Shown here piece after piece: positions 35,612-41,936 of a DNA stretch of 53,152 nt. Each line of letters begins with the position of its first letter. Position 1 is the stretch's first letter. The notes beneath the pieces are model-generated. The model saw nothing but the letters and a program-made list of their open reading frames with translations, was not told where the DNA came from and made no database searches. Position numbers and translations under genes: made by a program. The stretch covers positions 1-53,152 of the forward strand of contig DATLGH010000030.1 in NCBI GenBank assembly GCA_035540635.1. The letters run 5' to 3'. Origin of the DNA: Egibacteraceae bacterium (GTDB lineage: Bacteria > Actinomycetota > Nitriliruptoria > Euzebyales > Egibacteraceae).

Positions 35612-35781
35612 TCATCCCTCCTCGCGGGCGTCGCTTGGGTTGATCGCCCAAGCGAGTCCCTCGTCGTCGGTGAGGCGGCGCGCGCGGTGGAGGCGGCGCG
35701 CCGGCGGCAGCGTCGTGACGGCCACGGCAGGAGTAGCGCGTCGGGGTCCGCCGCGTCGACGAGGGTCTGCAGATCCTCCAT
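35612..35781 (-). pseudogene. Possible small frameshifted gene
   Basis: From an ATG at 35781 the minus strand encodes MEDLQTLVDAADPDALLLPW in good codon usage, and a different frame then reads RRLTDDEGLAWAINPSDARE to a TGA at 35612, also in good codon usage. Neither half continues sensibly in its own frame, so a one-base frameshift (real or a sequencing error) in a protein of about 56 residues would explain both. A TAGGCT -10 lies 7 bases before the ATG, as for a leaderless message. No family recognised. Confidence 0.35.
35632..35654 (+). terminator. 8-bp hairpin after the FAD/Rieske gene
   Basis: Perfect arms 35632-35639 and 35647-35654 around a 7-base loop, 27 bases after the stop codon. 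No T-run follows. It lies within the small minus-strand reading frame described separately. Confidence 0.45.
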
Positions 35782-35813
35782 CGCCCGCAGCCTACGGCCC
35801 CCACCCCCGGGGT

Positions 35814-35819
35814 AGCATT
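35814..35819 (+). promoter_or_regulatory. -10 element of a leaderless gene
   Basis: TAGCAT ends 5 bases before the GTG of the sigma-region-4 gene, which has no ribosome binding site; transcription would begin at or next to the start codon. Confidence 0.5.
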
Positions 35820-35824
35820 CCGTC

Positions 35825-36112
35825 GTGGACGAACGACCTTCCCGCCCCGCCTCCGGCCGCCGCGCCGAGGATGCGGCGCTGCGCGACCTGCGGGGCAAGC
35901 TCTCGGGGGTGCTGCGGCGGTTGCCCGACATCGAGCGGCGGGTCGTCGAACTGCGCATGGGCCTCGACGACGGCACGCCCGGCAAGCCCGGCGAGGTCGC
36001 CGAAGCGCTCGGGCTCACGATCGGCGAGGTGAAGAAGATCGAGGCGCGGGCCTTCTCGCGGATCCGTGAGGTCGGGCCGATCAAGGGGCTGGAGCGCTTC
36101 CTCGAGCGGTAG
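35825..36112 (+). CDS. Stand-alone sigma-70 region 4-like protein
   Basis: 95 residues. After a polar N-terminus the sequence LPDIERRVVELRMGLDDG ... EVAEALGLTIGEVKKIEARAFSRIRE matches the helix-turn-helix of sigma region 4 as in housekeeping sigma factors (L-x-E-R-E-x-x-V-L-x-x-R-F-G-L-D-D). No region 2 is present, so it cannot direct transcription alone; it could compete for the beta flap or the -35 element. Probably leaderless (see the -10 just upstream). Confidence 0.8.
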   Translation: MDERPSRPASGRRAEDAALRDLRGKLSGVLRRLPDIERRVVELRMGLDDGTPGKPGEVAEALGLTIGEVKKIEARAFSRIREVGPIKGLERFLER

Positions 36113-36127
36113 CGCCAGGCCATCCTG

Positions 36128-36155
36128 TTCACAGCAGCCCCAAAGCCGTTATTCT
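36128..36155 (+). promoter_or_regulatory. Sigma70-type promoter of the SLH amidase gene
   Basis: TTCACA (36128-36133) and TATTCT (36150-36155) with 16-base spacing. Transcription would start near 36162, leaving a leader of about 118 bases. Confidence 0.55.
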
Positions 36156-36179
36156 TACCCACTTCAGTAACCGACCTTG

Positions 36180-36243
36180 GTTGCCGAACGTCTCCGGGAC
36201 GTGGTCCCGTGGCGTCGGGGCGCCGCACGTCCCCGGGGGCAAC
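36180..36243 (+). ncRNA. Structured 5' leader (candidate cis-regulatory RNA)
   Basis: Within the leader of the SLH amidase gene, GUUGCC (36180-36185) can pair with GGCAAC (36238-36243), enclosing an 8-bp stem (36196-36203 with 36226-36233) that itself encloses a GGCG/CGCC stem. A second GC-rich segment follows up to the ribosome binding site. Cell-wall hydrolase genes of actinobacteria are often under cyclic-di-AMP riboswitches, but the diagnostic GGGUGAAUC-type motif of that class is absent, so the ligand, if any, is unknown. Confidence 0.35.
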
Positions 36244-36279
36244 GGGCGAGCCGTGCCGCCGGCCGATGGAGTGGTTCAT

Positions 36280-38307
36280 GTGATCAACCGCGCACTCGTG
36301 GTGCTGGTCCTGTCCATGGGGCTGGTCCTCGCGGGGCTGCCGAGCGCCGCCTCCGGCGAGCCGCCGATCCCCCCGACGGTTTCCGAGCATCTCGACGGCC
36401 TGCCCCTGGGGGAGGACCCGGGCACCTTCCAGCAGCGGCTGCGCGCCTACCGGGAGGGCAGCGGTGGAGGGGACGGGGCCCCGGAGCCGTCCCGGGCTGA
36501 CGAGGTCGCCGGCGCGGCCGCCGTCCGCTCCGCCGCCGTCCGCACGCCGATCCCTTTCTCCATGGTGGGCTTCGCGATCCCGCCGGGCGCCGAGGTGAGC
36601 TTCCGCACCTCCGCCGACGGCCGCGAGTGGACGCCCTGGCAATGGGCTCCCGCCGTCGGCAACGACGGGGGCCCGGACCCCGGCACGGCGGAGGCGCAGG
36701 CGGCGGCGCCGCCCGAGACGCGCAGCGAGGGGCACTGGGTCGGCCGGGCGACCTCCCTGCAGGTGCGGGTGCTCAACGGCCGTCCCGAGGACGTCGGCGT
36801 CGACCTCATCGACTCGCTCGGGCTGTCGCGCTCCCTGCCCGAGCGGGCCGCGGACGCGGTCCGCGCCGCGGTGCGGCCCGCGCCCGAGCCGGCGATCGCC
36901 GCGCCGGGCAGGCCGCGGATCGTCTCGCGCGAGGAGTGGGGCGCGGACGAGTCGCTGCGCAAGGACAAGCCGACGTACGCCAGCCGGGTGCGCATGGGGG
37001 TGGTCCACCACACGGCGGGCGCGAACGACTACACCGCGGCGGAGGCACCGGGGGTCATGCGGGCCGTCTACCGATACCACACCGTGAACCAGGGCTGGTC
37101 CGACGTCGGCTACAACCTCCTCATCGACCGCTTCGGCACGGTGTACGAGGGGCGGGCCGGAGGGCTCGAGTCGGCCGTGGTCGGCGCCCACTCGCGGAAC
37201 TGGAACACCGGCAGCTTCGGGGTGTCGGTCATCGGGTGCTTCGACTCCCAGGCGTGCGCCGGAGTCCCGGGAGGGGGCGGCAGCCTGCCCGCAGCCGCCG
37301 AGGAGGCGCTCATCGATGTCCTGGCCTGGAAGCTCGACGTCCACTCCGTGGACGTGGACGCGACGATCACTATGAACAACACCAAGGTGCGCACCCTCGT
37401 CGGCCACCGCGACATCGGGGCGACCTCGTGTCCCGGCAACCTGCTCTACGCGAAGCTCGACGCCATCAGGGAGCGCGTGGCCGCCCGGCAGGCCGACCAG
37501 GGGGGCGTGGTCGTCGACCCGGGGGCGACGCCGTCGGTCGTGGCGCTGCGCGAGGGCAAGCTCGGTGACGAGGTCACCCTGTCGGCGCGCCTTCGCCCCC
37601 CGGGAGCGTGGCAGCTCGAGGTCACCGACGTCGACGGCCGCCTGGTCCACAACGCCTCGGGGTCGGGCGACACCGCCGTCTCCCGCTGGTCGGGCGGCAG
37701 CGGCCTGCGACCAGGCACGTACCGCTACGCATTCTCGAGTCCCGGGCGGCGCACCGCCACCGGCGCCTTCGCGGTGGAGGCGCTCTGCGGGGACGCCTTC
37801 TGCGACATCGTGGGCTCGGTGCACCGCGAGGCGATCCTGCGCCTGCACGAGCGCGACGTCGTCCACGGCTGCGCGGAGGGCCGCTTCTGCCCGAGCGGGC
37901 GGGTGACCCGGGGGCAGATGGCCACGATGACCGCCCGGGCGCTCCAGCTGACCCCGGCGGGTGACGGCCACTTCCGCGACGTGCCCGCCGGCCACCCCCA
38001 CGCCGCGGGCATCAACGCGCTCTACGAGCGCGGGATCGTGCAGGGGGACGGCGGGCGGTTCTTCCCCGACCGGCTGGTCCGCCGGGACCAGATGGCGACC
38101 TTCCTGCGCAACGGCCTCGGCCTGACGCCGAGCGGCGCGAGCCACTTCAGCGACGTGGCCGGCAACACCCACGAGGCCGCGATCAACGCGCTCGGCGACC
38201 ACGACATCGCACGCGGGGACGGCGCGCGCCGCTTCCTACCCGACCGGCCCATCCGCCGCGACCAGATCGCGTCGCTGCTCGACCGGGCCCTGCAGGTCGC
38301 TCCCTGA
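36280..38307 (+). CDS. Secreted PGRP-type N-acetylmuramoyl-L-alanine amidase with three SLH domains
   Basis: 675 residues. Signal peptide (NRALVVLVLSMGLVLAGLPSAASG), a beta-rich N-terminal region, then a peptidoglycan-recognition/amidase_2 domain with zinc ligands in VVHHTAG and GHRDIGATSCPG and the catalytic-type NLLIDRFGTVYEGR. A FlgD-like strand segment follows, then three S-layer homology repeats (DIVGSVHREAILRLHERDVV..., FRDVPAGHPHAAGINAL..., FSDVAGNTHEAAINAL...), each with the F-x-D and I-x-x-L pattern, that anchor it to cell-wall polymer. Start GTG 36280 with GGAG 8 bases upstream; an in-frame GTG at 36271 is an alternative. Confidence 0.92.
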   Translation: MINRALVVLVLSMGLVLAGLPSAASGEPPIPPTVSEHLDGLPLGEDPGTFQQRLRAYREGSGGGDGAPEPSRADEVAGAAAVRSAAVRTPIPFSMVGFAIPPGAEVSFRTSADGREWTPWQWAPAVGNDGGPDPGTAEAQAAAPPETRSEGHWVGRATSLQVRVLNGRPEDVGVDLIDSLGLSRSLPERAADAVRAAVRPAPEPAIAAPGRPRIVSREEWGADESLRKDKPTYASRVRMGVVHHTAGANDYTAAEAPGVMRAVYRYHTVNQGWSDVGYNLLIDRFGTVYEGRAGGLESAVVGAHSRNWNTGSFGVSVIGCFDSQACAGVPGGGGSLPAAAEEALIDVLAWKLDVHSVDVDATITMNNTKVRTLVGHRDIGATSCPGNLLYAKLDAIRERVAARQADQGGVVVDPGATPSVVALREGKLGDEVTLSARLRPPGAWQLEVTDVDGRLVHNASGSGDTAVSRWSGGSGLRPGTYRYAFSSPGRRTATGAFAVEALCGDAFCDIVGSVHREAILRLHERDVVHGCAEGRFCPSGRVTRGQMATMTARALQLTPAGDGHFRDVPAGHPHAAGINALYERGIVQGDGGRFFPDRLVRRDQMATFLRNGLGLTPSGASHFSDVAGNTHEAAINALGDHDIARGDGARRFLPDRPIRRDQIASLLDRALQVAP

Positions 38308-38356
38308 CGGCGCCGACGTTCCCCGTGTGCTGAAATGGGGGGCGGAGGTGCTGACG

Positions 38357-39808
38357 ATGTCCCCGCTCCAGGAGCTCCTCGCCGAGCGGTCCAGCCTCGA
38401 CGTGCGGGCGGTGGACCATCTCCTGCTGCTGCTCGCCGACTGGCAGCTCCTCGCCGACCTTTCGTTCGCCGACCTGCTGCTGTTCGTGCCGGAGACGGGG
38501 GTGTCGCCGCCCGCCTACCTCTGCGCCGGCCAGATGCGCCCATACACCGCCCAGACCATCTACCACGAGGACCTTGTCGGCACGTCGTTTCCGGTCCGTG
38601 ACCGCCCGATGGTCGGCAGGGCCCTCGCGGAGGGCCGGGTCATCCGCGACGCCGACCCGGACTGGTCCACCGGCGTCCCGGTGCGCGAGGAGGCCATACC
38701 GGTGCGCTTCGACGGGCGCCTCATCGCCGTGGTCACCCGCGAGGCGAACGTCTCGACCGCCCGCTCGCCGTCCCAGCTGGAGCTCACCTACCTCCAGTCA
38801 GCCGGCGAGCTCGCGCAGATGCTCGCGGACGGAACCTTCCCCTACCGCGGCGACGACCCCCAGGAGCGTGAGCTGTCGCCCCGCGTCGGTGACGGCATCA
38901 TGCGCCTGAACGCGGACGGCGTGGTCACCTACGCCTCACCGAACGCGATCTCGGCCTACCGCAGGCTCGGGAGCCTGCCCAACGTCGTCGGGCGGGAGCT
39001 CTCCTCGTTCGACCCCGGCCACGCCGAGCTCGCCGCCGGCCTCGCCGGGGGCGTGCCCGTCGAGACCGAGATCGAGGACCAGGGGGCCGTCGTCCAGCGC
39101 CGCCTGCTCCCCCTCATCGGCCAGGGGGGCGTGGTCGCCGGCCTCCTGCTCGTGCGCGAGGTCACGGAGCTGCGCCGCCACGAGCGCGCGCTGCGGGTGA
39201 AGGACGCGACCATCCGGGAGATCCACCACCGGGTGAAGAACAACCTGCAGACCGTCGCCTCGCTGCTGCGCCTTCAGTCGCGCCGGCTGCGGTCCCAGGA
39301 GGCGCGTGAGGCACTCACCGAGTCCGTGCGACGGATCTCCTCCATCGCCCTCGTTCACGAGACGCTCAGCCAGGAGTCCCGTCAGCGGGTCAACTTCGAC
39401 AAGGTCGCCCGGCGGGTCATCGACATGCTCAGCGACGGGCTCGTCAACCCCGACGTTCCGGTGGTGTTCGAGACCCACGGGGCCCCCGGCGACCTGCCCG
39501 CCGAGGTCGCCACCCCCCTCGCGCTCGTGCTCACCGAGCTGCTGCAGAACTCCGTCGAGCACGGCTTCCCCGAGAAGGGGGGGAAGGTGACCATCACCTT
39601 CGAGCGCGGGCCCGTCACTCTGCGCGTGCTGCTCGCCGACGACGGCGTCGGGCTGCCGGAGGGGGAGACCCTCGAGGCGCGCGCCAACCTCGGCCTGCAG
39701 ATCGCCCGCACCCTCGTGGAGACCGAGCTCGGCGGGACGTTCACGCCTTCGCCCGGTGCCGGCGAGGGCCGGGGGCTCGCGGTCGAGCTCGTCCTGCCGT
39801 TGCCGTAG
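38357..39808 (+). CDS. pdtaS: PdtaS-type sensor histidine kinase (GAF, PAS, HisKA_2)
   Basis: 483 residues, soluble. N-terminal GAF-like and PAS-like domains (LNADGVVTYASPNAISAYRRLG) precede the HisKA_2/HWE-type dimerisation box IREIHHRVKNNLQTVASLLRLQSRR, the hallmark of the Rv3220c (PdtaS) group, then the ATPase motifs (LTELLQNSVEHGF, DDGVGLP, NLGLQIARTLV). In mycobacteria PdtaS acts with the ANTAR regulator PdtaR; none is encoded in this window. ATG 38357 follows GGAGG by 8 bases; an earlier GTG at 38327 is less likely. Neighbour of whiB1, as in mycobacteria. Confidence 0.93.
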   Translation: MSPLQELLAERSSLDVRAVDHLLLLLADWQLLADLSFADLLLFVPETGVSPPAYLCAGQMRPYTAQTIYHEDLVGTSFPVRDRPMVGRALAEGRVIRDADPDWSTGVPVREEAIPVRFDGRLIAVVTREANVSTARSPSQLELTYLQSAGELAQMLADGTFPYRGDDPQERELSPRVGDGIMRLNADGVVTYASPNAISAYRRLGSLPNVVGRELSSFDPGHAELAAGLAGGVPVETEIEDQGAVVQRRLLPLIGQGGVVAGLLLVREVTELRRHERALRVKDATIREIHHRVKNNLQTVASLLRLQSRRLRSQEAREALTESVRRISSIALVHETLSQESRQRVNFDKVARRVIDMLSDGLVNPDVPVVFETHGAPGDLPAEVATPLALVLTELLQNSVEHGFPEKGGKVTITFERGPVTLRVLLADDGVGLPEGETLEARANLGLQIARTLVETELGGTFTPSPGAGEGRGLAVELVLPLP

Positions 39809-39820
39809 TCCCGGCTGGTG

Positions 39821-40072
39821 TCAGCTCGCGATGCGGCGCCGGCGCTGGCGGCTGCGCCGCAGGGTCCGGCGCTCCTCCTCGCTCATGCCACCCCAGACCC
39901 CGGCGTCCTGGTTGGAGTCGAGCGCCCACTCGAGACACTGGTCGATGACGTCGCAGCCCCGGCACACGTCCTTGGCCCGCTCAGTCTGCTCCACGGCCAG
40001 GCCGGTCGTACCGACGGGAAAGAACAGCTCCGGGTCCTCGTCCAGGCAGACTGCGTGCTGGCGCCAGTCCAT
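39821..40072 (-). CDS. whiB1: WhiB1-type [4Fe-4S] transcription factor
   Basis: 83 residues with the four cluster-binding cysteines at 9, 37, 40 and 46, the same numbers as in mycobacterial WhiB1, followed by the GVWGG turn and a basic C-terminal tail (RRSRQRRRR) for DNA contact. Family members bind sigma region 4 and respond to nitric oxide. ATG 40072 is set by AAGGAG 7 bases upstream; the longer frame lacks homology. A perfect CRP-type site lies in its upstream region. Confidence 0.95.
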   Translation of the reverse strand: MDWRQHAVCLDEDPELFFPVGTTGLAVEQTERAKDVCRGCDVIDQCLEWALDSNQDAGVWGGMSEEERRTLRRSRQRRRRIAS

Positions 40073-40195
40073 AGCCTCTCTCCTTGGTCGTCTCGCGTTC
40101 ACGAGCCCGGCTGGCTCGAGCAGTCCGTCGGTGCCGGTGGTCGGCAGCAACCGCCGGCACGCGTGGGAATGCAGGGGGACCGAGCACCCGGGCCT

Positions 40196-40211
40196 TGTGA
40201 ATCCTGTCACA
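40196..40211. promoter_or_regulatory. Perfect CRP/FNR-type operator upstream of whiB1
   Basis: TGTGA-N6-TCACA with exact dyad symmetry, about 125-140 bases before the whiB1 start. Mycobacterial whiB1 is known to be controlled by the cAMP receptor protein, so this is the expected input. Depending on where transcription starts it would activate or repress; I could not fix the promoter. Confidence 0.75.
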
Positions 40212-40271
40212 ATGTGGACCGAGTCGTAACCCTATAGGCCCGATCCGCACGAGTAAAGGCCCTCGCCCAAG

Positions 40272-40460
40272 ATGGCGGAAACTTTTCCCGGCGGCCCCAG
40301 GCCCGCCGTCGTCGGGCACCGGGGCGCCCCGGGCTCGGCTCCCGAGAACGTGCCGGCGGCGGCGCAGGGCGGGGCGGCGTACGTCAGCCTCCGGCGGGGC
40401 GACGTCAGTACTCGGCGTCGCCCTCCATGCCCTCCCGCAGGAACTCGAGGATCCGCGTGA
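40272..40460 (+). pseudogene. 5' fragment of a glycerophosphodiester phosphodiesterase (GDPD) gene
   Basis: The frame starts MAETFPGGPRPAVVGHRGAP and goes on GSAPENVPAAAQGGAAYVSL, matching the N-terminus of GDPD enzymes (V-x-x-HRG-A/S-x-G-x-APENT-LAAF ... GADYVELDV), including the catalytic His-Arg-Gly and Glu-Asn. After about 42 residues homology stops and the frame runs into the 3' end of the opposite-strand sigF gene. The rest of the enzyme (about 200 residues) is missing, so it is a remnant. Confidence 0.6.
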
Positions 40461-41160
40461 GCAGGCGGGAGACGTGCATCTGGCTGATGCCGACGTGCTC
40501 GGCGATCTTCGACTGCGTCATGCCCTTGAAGAACCGCAGGTAGAGGATCGTGCGCTCGCGCTCGGGCAGCTGCTCGATGAGCGGGGCGAGCGAGGCGAAG
40601 TACTCGAGGTTCTCGAGGCGGAAGTCCTCCTGGCCGATGCGGTCGACCCGCAGCGGGGCGTCGTCGTCGTCGCCCGACGGCGCGTCGAGGGACGTCGTCG
40701 AGTAGGCCTGGCCGCTCTCGAGGGCCTCGAGGACCTCCTCCTCGGTCACCTCGGCCATCTTCGCGATCTCGCTGACCGTCGGGGAGCGCCCGAGATCCTG
40801 GGTGAGCTGCGCGATGATCTTGTTGAGGCGCAGCGAGAGCTCCTGCAGGCGGCGGGGCACCCGCACCGCCCAGCCCTTGTCGCGGAAGTAGCGCTTGAGC
40901 TCTCCCACGATGGTCGGCGTCGCGTAGGTGGAGAACTCCACCCCCCGGTCGAGGTCGAAGCGGTCGATCGCCTTGAGCAGCCCGACGCTGCCGACCTGGA
41001 CGAGGTCGTCGAGCGGCTCGCCCCGGTCCTTGAAGCGCTTCGCGAGGTACTCCACGAGCGGCAGGTGCAGGCGCGCGAGCTCCTCCCGGTAGGTCTGGTC
41101 CCCCGTGCGCTGCAACTCGGCGAACAGCAGCTTGGTGTCCTCTCGGTTGTAGGTGCTCAT
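40405..41160 (-). CDS. sigF: SigF/SigB-type stress or sporulation sigma factor
   Basis: 251 residues with regions 2, 3 and 4: DLVQVGSVGLLKAIDRFDLDRGVEFSTYATPTIVGELKRYFRDKGWAVRVPRRLQE is diagnostic for the SigB/SigF/SigG group, and LPERERTILYLRFFKGMTQSKIAEHVGISQMHVSRLLTRIL is region 4. It lacks region 1.1. Its ATG overlaps the stop of an RsbW-like anti-sigma gene (ATGA), giving the classic partner-switching pair; no anti-anti-sigma gene is in the operon. Promoter of the pair probably lies in 41553-41684. Confidence 0.94.
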   Translation of the reverse strand: MSTYNREDTKLLFAELQRTGDQTYREELARLHLPLVEYLAKRFKDRGEPLDDLVQVGSVGLLKAIDRFDLDRGVEFSTYATPTIVGELKRYFRDKGWAVRVPRRLQELSLRLNKIIAQLTQDLGRSPTVSEIAKMAEVTEEEVLEALESGQAYSTTSLDAPSGDDDDAPLRVDRIGQEDFRLENLEYFASLAPLIEQLPERERTILYLRFFKGMTQSKIAEHVGISQMHVSRLLTRILEFLREGMEGDAEY

Positions 41161-41552
41161 CAGCGATGCGGCCCGCTCGTCACGTTGATCCGGTGCTTGG
41201 TGAGGACGATCGTGGCGTGACCCTGCTGCATCTCGATGCGCAGGTCGTCGGCGAGTGCCCTGAGGATCGTCCAGGAGAACGACGACTCGTCGATGACCGG
41301 TTCGCTTCCCGCCACCTCGGCGTGCACGCGGACCTCGACGCCGGGCTCAGTGGCCTTGACCTCCAGGGTTATGAAGTCGCCTGTGGCGTGCCGCAGCAGC
41401 TGCACCGCGCTCTCCTCGACCGCCATGCGGAGGTCGTCGACCTGGTCGAGGGTGAAATGGTCGCGCGCCGCGAACCCGCCCACCGCGGTGCGAAGCAGCG
41501 CCAGGTGACCCGCAGTGGGGGGCACCTTCACCATCACCATGTCCACTGTCAC
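41160..41552 (-). CDS. RsbW-like anti-sigma factor (HATPase_c_2 serine kinase)
   Basis: 130 residues. VDDLRMAVEESAVQLLRHA corresponds to the N box of anti-sigma kinases of the RsbW/SpoIIAB group (usually E-x-x-x-N-x-x-x-H-A; here Gln/Leu replace the Asn region), followed by EVRVHAEVAG and SFSWTILRALADDL. The weak N box means kinase activity is uncertain while sigma binding is likely. GTG at 41552 was chosen, with GGAG 11 bases upstream; GTG 41546 and ATG 41540 are alternatives. Confidence 0.82.
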   Translation of the reverse strand: MTVDMVMVKVPPTAGHLALLRTAVGGFAARDHFTLDQVDDLRMAVEESAVQLLRHATGDFITLEVKATEPGVEVRVHAEVAGSEPVIDESSFSWTILRALADDLRIEMQQGHATIVLTKHRINVTSGPHR

Positions 41553-41684
41553 GCTCTGCCCGTCTCCTGTGCGACCCGACCACGACCCGCCGCGCGGGGA
41601 CGGGGGGCACAGCCTACAACCGTACGCGCAGGTCGGCCCCCGGCCGCACGGTTCGTCGGACGCGCGGCAGGGCAGGTCTGGCGT

Positions 41685-41882
41685 ATGGACATCAACCTCG
41701 ACACCTACTACCGGGGGTTGGCCGCGGAGCGGCTCCAGGAGCTCGGCGACCGGCTGCTCGCCCTGTCGAGGGAGGCGGAGAAGGCCGACGCGCACGACGC
41801 GGCCTGGCACCTGGCGGACCTCGCCACGCAGCTGCTCGACATGGGCATCGAGGTCGGAGGCCGCACCACGCCCGACCCGTGA
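41685..41882 (+). CDS. Small protein of unknown function
   Basis: 65 residues, acidic and helical: MDINLDTYYRGLAAERLQEL, then LLALSREAEKADAHDAAWHLADLA. Codon usage is typical and the gene sits between divergent sigF/anti-sigma and downstream lhr. No family recognised and no clear ribosome binding site; TACAAC at 41610-41615 could be its -10. It might be a helical adaptor or an unrelated small ORF. Confidence 0.5.
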   Translation: MDINLDTYYRGLAAERLQELGDRLLALSREAEKADAHDAAWHLADLATQLLDMGIEVGGRTTPDP

Positions 41883-41899
41883 CCCCGACCCGTGACCCC
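41874..41899 (+). repeat. 13-bp tandem direct repeat (two copies)
   Basis: GACCCGTGACCCC occurs twice in a row (41874-41886 and 41887-41899), covering the end of the 65-residue gene; the second copy forms the left arm of the adjacent hairpin. Confidence 0.8.
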
Positions 41900-41912
41900 A
41901 GGGGGTCACGGG
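41889..41912 (+). terminator. Inverted repeat before lhr
   Basis: Arms 41889-41899 and 41902-41912 are perfectly complementary over 11 bases. It follows the small gene's stop and lies where the lhr -35 would be, so it may be a terminator, an operator, or both. Confidence 0.45.
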
Positions 41913-41924
41913 ACCCCCAGGCCC

Positions 41925-41930
41925 TATCCT
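41925..41930 (+). promoter_or_regulatory. -10 element of leaderless lhr
   Basis: TATCCT ends 6 bases before the ATG at 41937; no ribosome binding site is present, which points to a leaderless transcript. Confidence 0.5.
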
Positions 41931-41936
41931 TAGGTG

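Noticed and set aside
36162-36279. Cyclic-di-AMP (ydaO) riboswitch
   Set aside because: The expected GGGUGAAUC and downstream conserved blocks are absent, although structure and context would fit.
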